NCBI GenBank assembly: GCA_936924235.1
Contig: CAKZHN010000033.1
Location: 1-31,117 of the forward strand
Reading direction: 5' to 3'
DNA: 31,117 nt
From: an uncultured Rhodoplanes sp.
GTDB taxonomy: Bacteria > Pseudomonadota > Alphaproteobacteria > Rhizobiales > Xanthobacteraceae
Of the stretch, positions 1 through 7,244 are shown one piece after another. The position numbers were made by a program, and so were the translations under genes. Every line of letters begins with the position of its first letter. Within the stretch, counting starts at the first letter, position 1. The notes beneath the pieces are model-generated. The model was not told the origin of the DNA. It did no database searches and saw nothing but the letters and a program-made list of their open reading frames with translations.

Positions 1-876
1 GGTGCGATAGCCCATGAACGACTGCAGGATGTCGAAGAACGCCTGGTCGCCGGGGCGGATCATGCGGTCGGTGAAGTTGTGCGGATGCGGATTGCAGCGC
101 TCGCCCGAGATGGCGTTGATCGCCTCCACGTCGTCGGAGCCGTGGGTGTAGAGGAACTTGTTCACCTCGGCGACGATGTCGTTCTCGCGCACGCCGGGCT
201 TCAGCTTCTCGTGGATCAGGTGATAGGCGCCGTCGACCATGGCGGCGGCGCGGTTCAGCAGCGCGATCTCGTCGGCCGACTTGATCTCGCGCGCTTCCAG
301 CATCACCTGCTGTCCGTCCTTGACCTTGAGGCCGGCCTTCTCCAGCTCGAACATCATCGGCGGCTCGATGATGTCGACGCCGATCGGCATCTTGGTGATG
401 CCGAGATCACGCAGGATCGAGGCCATCTCCTCGGCGTGGTGCTTCATCAGCCCGAATGCCGGATCGACGGTGCCGCGCAGACCGACGAGACCGGCCTTGC
501 AGTTCTCCGGATTGAGCCACGGCGAGTAGAGCTTGTGGTGGACGGCCGCCGAGCCGAAGTCCCAGATGATCGGCTCGCCGCCGCGCGGCAGCAGCACCCA
601 GCGCGAGAGCTTGTCGCGCTCCCACTCACCGATCTTGGTCGAGGTGAGATAGCGGATGTTGTTGACGTCGAAGCAGAGCAGCGCGCCGAGGTCGGAGGCC
701 TCGAGCGCAGCCTGCGCGCGGGCGAGGCGGTAGCGCTGCAGGCGGCGGTAGTCGACCCGCTCCTCGAAATCGACCCCCATGGTGCCGAGCACCGGCAGGT
801 GCCGGCCCCAGTTGTAGCGCGGGTTGATGTCCTCGGCGGTGATCCGGCGCGGTTCGCGCTTGGTGATGTCGTCCAT
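1..876 (-). CDS. M24-family (creatinase/DddP-like) metallopeptidase-fold protein, 3' end off window
   Basis: Translating the minus strand from the ATG at 876 gives 292 open codons that run off the left edge, so the C-terminal part is missing. An AGGAG ribosome site lies just upstream. Residues about 30-170 look like a creatinase N-terminal domain (LLCFDVNNIRYLTS, then PIIWDFGSA). The pita-bread catalytic domain starts near residue 190. Asp282 in FFDILQSFMGYR fits the first metal-ligand Asp of M24 enzymes; the second ligand would fall just past the edge. The N-terminal half resembles, from memory, the DMSP lyase DddP (FDPLNIRYAT, then VIWDY) as much as prolidases. M24 proteins include Xaa-Pro peptidases, creatinase and DddP, so the substrate is not settled. 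Family call sure, function unsure. Confidence 0.85.
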   Translation of the reverse strand, partial: MDDITKREPRRITAEDINPRYNWGRHLPVLGTMGVDFEERVDYRRLQRYRLARAQAALEASDLGALLCFDVNNIRYLTSTKIGEWERDKLSRWVLLPRGGEPIIWDFGSAAVHHKLYSPWLNPENCKAGLVGLRGTVDPAFGLMKHHAEEMASILRDLGITKMPIGVDIIEPPMMFELEKAGLKVKDGQQVMLEAREIKSADEIALLNRAAAMVDGAYHLIHEKLKPGVRENDIVAEVNKFLYTHGSDDVEAINAISGERCNPHPHNFTDRMIRPGDQAFFDILQSFMGYRT

Positions 877-929
877 GGCGGTCTCCTCTTGAGATTTCTT
901 GGTGGCCGGCGGTCCGGCGCCATAAAGCA

Positions 930-935
930 ATTATA
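930..935 (-). promoter_or_regulatory. possible -10 element for the M24 gene
   Basis: The minus strand reads TATAAT here, about 54 bases upstream of the M24 start codon, in an otherwise GC-rich gap (877-1020). No convincing -35 hexamer sits 16-18 bases further up, so an activator-dependent promoter or chance match is possible. Confidence 0.3.
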
Positions 936-1020
936 TCGCTGCATGCCAAGGCAGGGCAGGCCAATCGACGCGGCGCAACCCTTCAATTCGCGGTGGGCGG
1001 CCCGGTGGTGCCCGGGAACG

Positions 1021-1827
1021 CTAGCCGGCCCGCAATCCGGCCAGGAGCTTCTCCACGTCGGCGCGGATTTTCGGGCCGTGGGTGCGCATTTCGGCGAATT
1101 CGGCCTCGGAGATCAGGTCGTGCAGCCCGCGCCGGAAGCTCGGCCAGGCCTGCACCTGCTGCCACCAGGCGTTGATGCGCGGCCGGTCCGCGGTCCAGGC
1201 CTCGAGCAGGCCGAGATAGGCGAGGCGGGCCACGAAGGGCATCAGGTTGATGTCGGCGAGCGTCGGCTGCGCGCCGAGTAGCCACGGCCCGCGCTCCGCC
1301 AAGGTCGGCTCCATCAACTTGAAGGCGCGCTCATACGCCGCGATCGCGTGCAGCACGAACGGCGAATAGACGCCGTGCTCGTAGGTCGACTTGAAGCGGT
1401 CGGTGCGGCGCGGATCGCCGACGTTCTTGAATCGCTTCTCGCGTAGCTCCGGGCTCATGGCCTTCATGCGCTCGCGGAACATTGCCGAGAAGCTCAACTC
1501 GGTGACGCCGTCGAACAGGCCCTCGTCGACGAACTTGCTCCACAGTCGCATGCGGGCGCGTTCGGCCGCGGTCTTCGGCATCAGAGGCGGATCGGGAAAG
1601 GTCTCGTCGATGTATTCGCAGATCAGCGTCGACTCGATCACCGGCGTGCCGTCATGCACCAGCGTCGGCACCACGCCCTTGGGATTGAGCTTGAGATATT
1701 CCGGGTCGTACTGCTCGGTCTTGAACAGGTCGACGCGGCGCGCCTCCCAGGTCAGGCCCTTCTCGACCAGTGTGATGCGGACCTTCTGGCAGCAGACCGA
1801 ATTGCCGAAGTCGTAGAGGATCAGCAT
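1021..1827 (-). CDS. glutathione S-transferase family protein
   Basis: This 268-aa protein has the two-domain GST layout. The N-terminal thioredoxin fold holds the S10-V-C-C-Q-K start of the first helix, the cis-proline segment KGVVPTL (Pro54) and the glutathione-binding E65-S66 in VIESTLICEYI. The C-terminal helical domain carries the usual LADINLMPF segment around residue 200. GSTs conjugate or exchange glutathione on electrophiles. The extended central part after WSKFVDEGLFDG recalls LigF-type beta-etherase relatives and other bacterial GSTs larger than the usual 200-220 aa, but no substrate can be named. It stands alone on the minus strand, divergent from the TPR gene. The start at 1827 fits the beginning of the first beta strand (MLILYDF); its ribosome site is weak. 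Confidence 0.9.
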   Translation of the reverse strand: MLILYDFGNSVCCQKVRITLVEKGLTWEARRVDLFKTEQYDPEYLKLNPKGVVPTLVHDGTPVIESTLICEYIDETFPDPPLMPKTAAERARMRLWSKFVDEGLFDGVTELSFSAMFRERMKAMSPELREKRFKNVGDPRRTDRFKSTYEHGVYSPFVLHAIAAYERAFKLMEPTLAERGPWLLGAQPTLADINLMPFVARLAYLGLLEAWTADRPRINAWWQQVQAWPSFRRGLHDLISEAEFAEMRTHGPKIRADVEKLLAGLRAG

Positions 1828-1981
1828 GGGCAGGACCTGGATTCACGTTTGGGTTCGGCACGTTATTGAAGAATCCGCGTGCCGTCACCGGTTGAACCGG
1901 GGCGCACCCAGGCGCGACCAACAAGGGAGCCATCTGCTTTTCGGCCCCTGTGTTTTCTGGGCCGCGCCTTTGGGGATTGCC

Positions 1982-3328
1982 ATGCGAAATGTGTTGCCGC
2001 TCGTCACCGCCGTCCTGCTCGCGGGATTGTCCGCGTCCGCCGTCAACGCCCAGTCCAGCGCCGACACCGAGATCTGCGCCGCGGGTGACAAGGCGGCTTA
2101 TTCGCCCGAGCAGCGCATCGCGGCCTGCACGACGCTGGTCAAGACGCTCAAGGACCAACCCAAGAAGCTCGCTGACGTGTTGGTCAACCGCGGCGCGGTT
2201 TATTACTACGTCAACAAGATGCCGGCGGCCTTCGCCGATCTCGACCGTGCCATCGAGCTCGACCCGAAGAACGCGCGTGCTTTCCGCGAGCGCTCGGAGT
2301 CCTACCGCACCACGGGCCGGCTCGACCGTGCGCTCACCGACGCCAACCAGGCCATCCGGCTCGCGCCGGATGACGCCGCGGCGCTCGACAGCCGCGGCAA
2401 TATCTTCAACAACAAGGGGCAATACGACCGCGCCATCGCGGACTATAACGAGGCGATCCGGCTCGATCCGAAGAACTCGCAGGCTTGGCGCGACCGCGGC
2501 GCGGCCTATTACTTCAAGAAGGACTACGCCGCAGCGATCAAGGACTACGACGAGGCGATCCGCCTCGATCCGAGCAACGACCGGGCCTTCACCAACCGCG
2601 GCGCGGCCTACGAGAAGATGGGCCGCCCTGACCGGGCGCTTGTCGACGAGAGCGAAGCGATCCGGCTCGATCCCACGCAGCCGGAGTATTTCGACAACCG
2701 CGGCCTGACCTATTCGGCAAACGGCGACTATGACCGCGCGATCGCCGACTTCAGCGAGGCGATCCGGCTCGATCCCAAGGGCGCCAACTTCCTGACCAAT
2801 CGCGGCGACGCCTACAACGAGAAGGAGCAGTACGATCGGGCCATCGCCGACTACGATCGTGCGATCAAGCTCGATCCGCGCCTCGCTCGTGCCTGGAGCA
2901 ACCGCGGCGCGGCCTATCGCGGCAAAGGCGACGACACCCGCGCCATCGCAAACTACGAGCAGGCGCTGCGCCTCGATCCCAAGCTGGACACCGCGGCCGA
3001 GAACCTCGCCGTGGTCCGCAAGGAGCGCGACAATCGCGCAGGGCTGCCCGAAAGCTCGAACGCGAGCTTCGATTGCCATGAAGCCATGCGCGCGGTGGAG
3101 AAGGCGATCTGCGCCGATCACGACCTGTCGCGGCTCGATCGGGATATCGACGAGGCCTACAAGGCGGCGCAGTCCCGGCTTGATGGCAAGGCGCTCGGCA
3201 AGCTCCGCGCCGCGCAGCGCGAGTTCATCAACACCCGCAACAAGTCATTCGGCCATGCCGGATACGATCTCAGGCGCGAGATGGAAAAGCGCTTCTATGC
3301 GCTGCGCAGCATGACGGCTTCGAACTGA
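1982..3328 (+). CDS. secreted TPR-repeat protein with C-terminal LprI-like domain
   Basis: The start at 1982 is chosen because it opens with a signal peptide (MRNVLPLVTAVLLAG, cleavage likely after VNA at residue 23) and follows a GGGGA ribosome site; the frame is open further upstream but without a plausible start. The mature 448-aa precursor holds eight consecutive 34-residue TPR units from about 62 to 333, each ending in A(I/L)xLDP or a close variant. Residues about 362-445 (FDCHEAM, then AICADHDLSRLDRDIDEAY) match the pattern of the LprI/DUF1311 domain, first described in a lysozyme inhibitor, with Cys365 and Cys377 as the likely disulfide. TPR scaffolds bind other proteins; a periplasmic protein-binding or inhibitor role is inference. 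It is convergent with marR, only 7 bases apart. Confidence 0.85.
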   Translation: MRNVLPLVTAVLLAGLSASAVNAQSSADTEICAAGDKAAYSPEQRIAACTTLVKTLKDQPKKLADVLVNRGAVYYYVNKMPAAFADLDRAIELDPKNARAFRERSESYRTTGRLDRALTDANQAIRLAPDDAAALDSRGNIFNNKGQYDRAIADYNEAIRLDPKNSQAWRDRGAAYYFKKDYAAAIKDYDEAIRLDPSNDRAFTNRGAAYEKMGRPDRALVDESEAIRLDPTQPEYFDNRGLTYSANGDYDRAIADFSEAIRLDPKGANFLTNRGDAYNEKEQYDRAIADYDRAIKLDPRLARAWSNRGAAYRGKGDDTRAIANYEQALRLDPKLDTAAENLAVVRKERDNRAGLPESSNASFDCHEAMRAVEKAICADHDLSRLDRDIDEAYKAAQSRLDGKALGKLRAAQREFINTRNKSFGHAGYDLRREMEKRFYALRSMTASN

Positions 3329-3335
3329 CGAGTGC

Positions 3336-3773
3336 TCAGGTCTCAGCCACCACGCGCCGCAGGGCGGAGCGCAACTCCGCGGACTCGGTCACGCCGTAAG
3401 TCTGCTCGAATTTCTTCTGCGCCTCGCGCCATTGCGCTGCCGCGGCTTTCACCTTGGCGAGGCCCGCGGCGGTGAGATTGAGCCGCCGCACGCGCGCATC
3501 ATCGCCGGCCTCGATGGTCAGAAGCTTGTCGCGCTCCAGCGGCCGTACCGCACGGCCGAGCGTGGTGCGGTCCATCACCATGAGCTTTGCCATCTCGTTG
3601 ATCGACTGCGGACCGAGCCGGTTGAGCTTCGACAGGATCGAATACTGCTGGGTCTTCAACCCCACCGTGGCCAGATGGTCGTCATAAATCTGGCTGACGT
3701 GCCGCGCCGCCTGGCGCAGCGCCTGGCAGTTGCAATCGGTCGGTTCGAGCGCCGGGGATGTCTGCTTTTGCAT
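3336..3773 (-). CDS. MarR-family transcriptional regulator
   Basis: This 145-aa protein has a complete MarR winged helix: dimerisation helix with DCNCQALRQAARHVSQIYD, the helix-turn-helix SINEMAKLMVMDRTTLGRAVRPLE, and the wing around GDDARVRRLNLTAAG. MarR proteins bind palindromes as dimers and usually repress a neighbouring gene until a phenolic or other ligand, or oxidation, releases them. The N-terminal Cys14-x-Cys16 pair is a possible redox or metal switch; this CNC motif occurs in a subset of MarR proteins. The gene is divergent from the MATE exporter, and the gap of about 120 bases holds two palindromes that are the obvious operators, so it probably represses both itself and the exporter. 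Confidence 0.92.
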   Translation of the reverse strand: MQKQTSPALEPTDCNCQALRQAARHVSQIYDDHLATVGLKTQQYSILSKLNRLGPQSINEMAKLMVMDRTTLGRAVRPLERDKLLTIEAGDDARVRRLNLTAAGLAKVKAAAAQWREAQKKFEQTYGVTESAELRSALRRVVAET

Positions 3774-3816
3774 GGCTCATATTCCCGTAAGCGGGCGCGA
3801 TCGTACCACGGCGCCC

Positions 3817-3845
3817 TTGGCATTAGGTGCATATGCGCATATCAA
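3817..3845 (+). promoter_or_regulatory. putative promoter of the MATE exporter gene
   Basis: TTGGCA at 3817-3822 (5 of 6 to the -35 consensus) and TATCAA at 3840-3845 (4 of 6 to the -10) are separated by 17 bases. The first MarR-type palindrome fills the spacer, so a bound repressor would block polymerase. Confidence 0.45.
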
Positions 3846-3877
3846 TGGTCAAGGAAAAGGTGCATATGCACCTAATG
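3821..3877. promoter_or_regulatory. paired MarR-type operator palindromes
   Basis: AGGTGCATATGCACCT at 3858-3873 is a perfect 16-base palindrome. A related half-matching element (AGGTGCATATGCGCAT) begins at 3826, with a perfect 12-base palindrome ATATGCGCATAT at 3831-3842. The 15-base arm at 3821-3835 (CATTAGGTGCATATG) is repeated exactly inverted at 3863-3877. The two GCATATGC cores are centred 33 bases apart, about three helical turns, which suits two repressor dimers on one DNA face. The position between the divergent marR and MATE genes points to the MarR protein as binder. Confidence 0.75.
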
Positions 3878-3896
3878 ATTTTACAGGGGATTTTTC

Positions 3897-5288
3897 ATGG
3901 ACCCGCGCACCCGAATGCTGCTGGAGGCCCCGGTCGGCCCGACCATCCTCCGGATGGCGCTGCCGAACGTCGTGGTCATGGTGTTCCAGGCCTCGATCGG
4001 CCTGATCGAGACCTATTTCGTCGCCAAGCTGGGCCTCGATGCGCTGGCCGGCATGGCGCTGGTGTTCCCGCTGTTCATGCTGCTGCAGATGGTTTCAGCC
4101 GGCGGCATGGGCGGCGGCATCCTGTCGGCGGTGGCCCGGGCGCTCGGCGGCGGCAACAAGGACCGCGCCAATGAACTGGTCTGGTCCGCGGTGGCGATCA
4201 CCATCGGCCTGGGCGCCTCGACCACGGTGGCGGCGCTGCTGTTCGGACCGAAGCTTTATGCCCTGATGGGGGGCCGCGACGGCTCGCTCGCCGCAGCCGC
4301 GACCTATTCGGCGCTGGTGTTCTCCGGCGCGATCCCGCTGTGGCTGTTCAACTCGTTCGCCGCGATCATCCGCGGCACCGGCAACATGTTCTTTCCGGCG
4401 GCCGTCAATGCCGTTGGCGCGGTGGCGTTGATCCCGGTATCGCCGCTGCTGATCTTTGGAATCGGCCCGTTTCCGCACCTCGGCGTCGCCGGCGGTGCGG
4501 TGGCCGTGCTGCTGTATTACGTCATCGGGGCTACCGTCTTTGCCTGGTACATCTGGTCGGGCCGCGGCGTGCTGAAGCCCGCGCTTTTGCCGCCGAAACT
4601 CGCCTGGGCGCCGATGCGCGACATCCTCCGCGTCGGCTTGACCTCCTCGATCGTGAGCCTGTCGACCAACGTCAGCATCGCGACGGCGACGGGTCTCGCG
4701 GGCCTGGTCAGCCCTGCGGCGGTTGCGGGCTACGGTACCGGTGCGCGGCTCGAGTATCTGCTGGTGCCGCTGGTGTTCGGGCTCGGTGCGCCGGTTGCCG
4801 CCATGGTCGGCACCGCAATCGGCGCGGGGCGCAACGACCGCGCGCTGAAGGTTGCGTGGACCGGTGCGATCATCGCCGGCGGCATCACCGAGGTGATCGG
4901 GCTTGCCGCGGCTTCGTTCCCCGCTGCATGGCTGTCGCTGTTCGGCAGCGAGCCGACCATGCTCGGCGTCGGTGCGCATTACCTGCACATCGTCGGTCCG
5001 GCCTATGGTTTCTTTGGCGCGGGTCTTCTGCTGTACTTCGCCTCGCAGGGCGCCGGCCGTGTCGGCTTTGCGATGATGATCGCCGTGCTGCGCGTGACGA
5101 TCGCGGCGGGCGGCGGCTTCCTCGCGGTGACGAAGTTCGGCGGCAGCACCGGGCTGTTCGTGGCGCTCGCGCTGGCACTGGTGGTTTACGGCCTCGCCAA
5201 TGCGGCCGCGGTTGCGGCGGGCGTGTGGTTCAAGGAAAAGCGGTCCGCGCCGGAGCCCAAGGCCGTGCCGGCGTCGCAGCCGGCTTGA
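3897..5288 (+). CDS. MATE-family multidrug efflux transporter
   Basis: The 463-aa product is a polytopic inner-membrane protein of the size and pattern of MATE exporters: two homologous halves of about six helices, with the first repeat opening at PTILRMALPNVVVMVFQASIGLIE and continuing through GMGGGILSAVARALG, and the second opening near LRVGLTSSIVSLSTN. MATE pumps expel cationic drugs or metabolites using sodium or proton gradients. A GGGGA ribosome site precedes the ATG at 3897. The short hydrophilic tail (KEKRSAPEPK) is ordinary. Placement opposite a marR gene with palindromic operators suggests induction by an exported toxicant. The MaoC-domain gene follows after 31 bases and is probably co-transcribed. 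Confidence 0.92.
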   Translation: MDPRTRMLLEAPVGPTILRMALPNVVVMVFQASIGLIETYFVAKLGLDALAGMALVFPLFMLLQMVSAGGMGGGILSAVARALGGGNKDRANELVWSAVAITIGLGASTTVAALLFGPKLYALMGGRDGSLAAAATYSALVFSGAIPLWLFNSFAAIIRGTGNMFFPAAVNAVGAVALIPVSPLLIFGIGPFPHLGVAGGAVAVLLYYVIGATVFAWYIWSGRGVLKPALLPPKLAWAPMRDILRVGLTSSIVSLSTNVSIATATGLAGLVSPAAVAGYGTGARLEYLLVPLVFGLGAPVAAMVGTAIGAGRNDRALKVAWTGAIIAGGITEVIGLAAASFPAAWLSLFGSEPTMLGVGAHYLHIVGPAYGFFGAGLLLYFASQGAGRVGFAMMIAVLRVTIAAGGGFLAVTKFGGSTGLFVALALALVVYGLANAAAVAAGVWFKEKRSAPEPKAVPASQPA

Positions 5289-5319
5289 GCGTGAGCGACT
5301 TGAGCGTGAGGAGAGTGCG

Positions 5320-5811
5320 ATGTCGACCGACACTCTGGAACGCGTTCGGCTCTATCTCGAGGACCTGCAGCCCGGCCAGGTCTATCGCTCCGAGGGCGAG
5401 CCGCTGACCATGGACGCCGACGCCATCAAGGCGTTCGCCCGGCAGTTCGATCCGCAACCGTTCCATCTCGACGAGACCACCGCGGCAAAGACCTTCTTCA
5501 AAGGTCTCGCCGCCAGCGGCTGGCACACCACGGCCGCGACCATGCGGCTGCTGGTCGACGGCGGGCTGCCGCTGGCCGGCGGCATCATCGGCGCCGGTGT
5601 CGAGGAGGTGCGCTGGCCGCGCCCGGTGCGGCCGGGCGACCGGCTGCGGGTCGAAAGCGAGGTCATAGAGGTGCGGCCGTCGCGCTCCCGGCCGGAGCAG
5701 GGCCTCGCCAAGGTCCGGACCACGACGCTGAACCAGAACAACGAGCCGGTTCAGATCATGACCTCGAACCTGGTGGTGCAGCGGCGGTTATCCCCGTACG
5801 CCCAAAAGTAG
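5320..5811 (+). CDS. MaoC-domain (hot-dog fold) acyl dehydratase-like protein
   Basis: The start at 5320 gives 163 aa behind a GAGGAG ribosome site and is preferred over upstream in-frame starts, which add an Arg-rich stretch overlapping the MATE gene. The sequence is a single MaoC hot-dog domain: the opening EDLQPGQVYRSEG, the hydratase motif region FARQFDPQPFHLDE with the expected Asp and His, then GLAASGWHTTAATMRLLVD and the later RWPRPVRPGDRL strand. MaoC proteins hydrate enoyl-CoA esters; small ones like this are often annotated as acyl dehydratases without known substrate. A 12-base direct repeat CTTGAGCGTGAG (5284-5295 and 5299-5310) lies across the MATE stop codon and the leader. The role beside an exporter is unknown. 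Confidence 0.85.
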   Translation: MSTDTLERVRLYLEDLQPGQVYRSEGEPLTMDADAIKAFARQFDPQPFHLDETTAAKTFFKGLAASGWHTTAATMRLLVDGGLPLAGGIIGAGVEEVRWPRPVRPGDRLRVESEVIEVRPSRSRPEQGLAKVRTTTLNQNNEPVQIMTSNLVVQRRLSPYAQK

Positions 5812-5814
5812 ATG

Positions 5815-5848
5815 TTGCATTGCAATAGAAAAGGTGCTGCACTGCAAT
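5815..5848. promoter_or_regulatory. two phased TGC-N3-GCA repeats, candidate operator
   Basis: TTGCATTGCAA at 5815-5825 is an odd-centred perfect palindrome. A near copy, TGCACTGCAAT at 5838-5848, matches TGCATTGCAAT (5816-5826) at 10 of 11 bases, and the copies are 22 bases apart, two helical turns. TGC-N3-GCA elements are reminiscent of binding sites described for PhaR regulators of polyhydroxybutyrate genes; that link is inference. They lie just upstream of the 62-aa gene. Confidence 0.4.
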
Positions 5849-5872
5849 TGTCTTATGTCAGAGTCGTGACAA

Positions 5873-6061
5873 ATGGCGATGGCCAAACGTCTCAGGAACC
5901 AAGCCGCTCGCTGCGCCGCACTGGCGAAACAGACTCACGACGACGAAGCCCGCCAACGCTATATCCGGCTTGAGCAGATGTACCTGCAGATGGCCGTGGC
6001 CGAAGAGCAGGCCGATGGGCCCCGCGCGGCCGCCGGCGGCGACCTCAAGCCTGCCGCCTGA
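5873..6061 (+). CDS. small hypothetical protein, 62 aa
   Basis: A short, strongly helical, charged protein starting MAMAKRLRNQAARCAALAKQ and continuing through DEARQRYIRLEQMYLQMAVAEEQ, with an Ala/Gly-rich tail. No signal peptide or membrane segment is visible. The layout (LRNQAARC, then a second helix with RLEQMY) recalls small uncharacterised proteins common in Bradyrhizobium-like genomes, from memory. An alternative start two codons downstream (5879) exists. The putative operator repeats at 5815-5848 sit at a promoter-like distance, which supports a real gene. The ribosome site is poor. Function unknown. Confidence 0.6.
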   Translation: MAMAKRLRNQAARCAALAKQTHDDEARQRYIRLEQMYLQMAVAEEQADGPRAAAGGDLKPAA

Positions 6062-6070
6062 AGCTCCCGC

Positions 6071-7054
6071 CTACTCGAGCTTGATGTTGGCGGCCTTAAC
6101 CACCTTGGTCCATTTCTCGATATCGGCCTTTATGAACGCCTCGGACTCGGCGGGCGTCATCGACATCGTCTGGGTGTCCTGCTTTTCCCAATAGGCCTGC
6201 ACTTCGGGCTTGGCGACAATCGCCCTGATCGCTTCGTTGAGCCGATCGACGATCGGCTTCGGCGTCCCGGTCGGGGCCATGATGCCGAACCAGCCGGTGT
6301 GCTCGTAACCCGGCACTGTCTCGGCGACCGTCGGCACGTCAGGCAAGGCCTTGGAGCGCGTCTTGCCGGTGACGCCGAGCGCGCGAACCTGTCCGGCCAG
6401 CACGTTCGGCGCGACCGACGGCACCTCGTCGAACATCATGTCGACGTGACCCCCGATGATGTCGTTGCGGGCACCGGTCGAGCCCTTGTAGGCGACGTGA
6501 AGGATGTCCGTGCCGGTCATGAGCTTGAACAGCTCGCCGCCCAGATGCTTGTTCGAGCCTGGGCCTGACGACGCAAAGGTGAGCTTGCCCGGCTGGGCCT
6601 TGGCGAGCGCGATCAGCTCTGTAACGGTCTTGGCTGGCACCTTGGGGCTCACGACCAGGACGGCGTCCGTGGAGCAGCACATCGCCACGGTGACGAAATC
6701 GCGCATCAACTGGTAGGGCTTGTTGTGGGCCAGGATTTCGAGATTGACGTGCGGCGAGGCCACCGCCAGCAGAGTGTAGCCATCCGGCGGCGACTTGGCG
6801 GCTTCGCCGGTGCCGATGATGCCCGACGCACCCGGACGGTTCTCGATCACGAACGACTGCTTGAACCGCTCGCTGAGCTGTTGCCCGAGGTAGCGGGAGA
6901 CCAGGTCCGCCGGTCCGCCGGCGCCGAGCGGCACGATGATGCGGACCGGACGATCCGGCCAAGTGTCCGCTGACTGCGCCATCGCGGGCAGGGCGGTGGC
7001 GGCGAAGATGGCGGTCGCAAGACCGAAGGCGCGTGCGAAGCGAGCAGTGGGCAT
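6071..7054 (-). CDS. Bug/TctC-type tripartite tricarboxylate transporter solute-binding protein
   Basis: Starting at 7054 gives 327 aa with a signal peptide (cleavage likely after AMA, residue 26) and a GGAG ribosome site 7 bases upstream. The periplasmic binding fold shows the usual Bug marks: PVRIIVPLGAGGPADLVSR, the NRPGASGIIG loop, AKSPPDGYT, HVAYKGSTGARNDIIGG and LPDVPTVAETVPGYEHTGWFG. Bug proteins capture carboxylates or other small acids; many are orphans without TctA/TctB membrane subunits, as here. An unusual Cys-Cys pair (VAMCCSTDA) lies in the first lobe. It diverges from a second Bug gene across a 190-base gap in which I see no clear promoter. Ligand unknown. Confidence 0.93.
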   Translation of the reverse strand: MPTARFARAFGLATAIFAATALPAMAQSADTWPDRPVRIIVPLGAGGPADLVSRYLGQQLSERFKQSFVIENRPGASGIIGTGEAAKSPPDGYTLLAVASPHVNLEILAHNKPYQLMRDFVTVAMCCSTDAVLVVSPKVPAKTVTELIALAKAQPGKLTFASSGPGSNKHLGGELFKLMTGTDILHVAYKGSTGARNDIIGGHVDMMFDEVPSVAPNVLAGQVRALGVTGKTRSKALPDVPTVAETVPGYEHTGWFGIMAPTGTPKPIVDRLNEAIRAIVAKPEVQAYWEKQDTQTMSMTPAESEAFIKADIEKWTKVVKAANIKLE

Positions 7055-7244
7055 GATCCAACTCCCGGCGGTTTTTTTGCGTTGTAGGCCGGGCCGCCGG
7101 AGCCGTCTAGGCGACCTTGTTGCGGCTGCGACGCAATGTCCGCCCCTTTTGCGCCGCGCGCGGCTCTGGGTTAAGGGACCCGCCGTCAAAAGCCGCGGGT
7201 ATGCCTGCGGCCGCCCAAGAATCCTCCGGGGAAGAACGCCGATC

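Noticed and set aside
921..947. BoxR-like site upstream of the M24 gene
   Set aside because: TGCA and TGCT are present on the minus strand but separated by 10 bases instead of 6, so the match to the palindrome is poor.
1652..3121. 489-aa minus-strand frame opposite the TPR gene
   Set aside because: Its periodic sequence is the mirror of the TPR repeats on the other strand, not an independent repeat protein.
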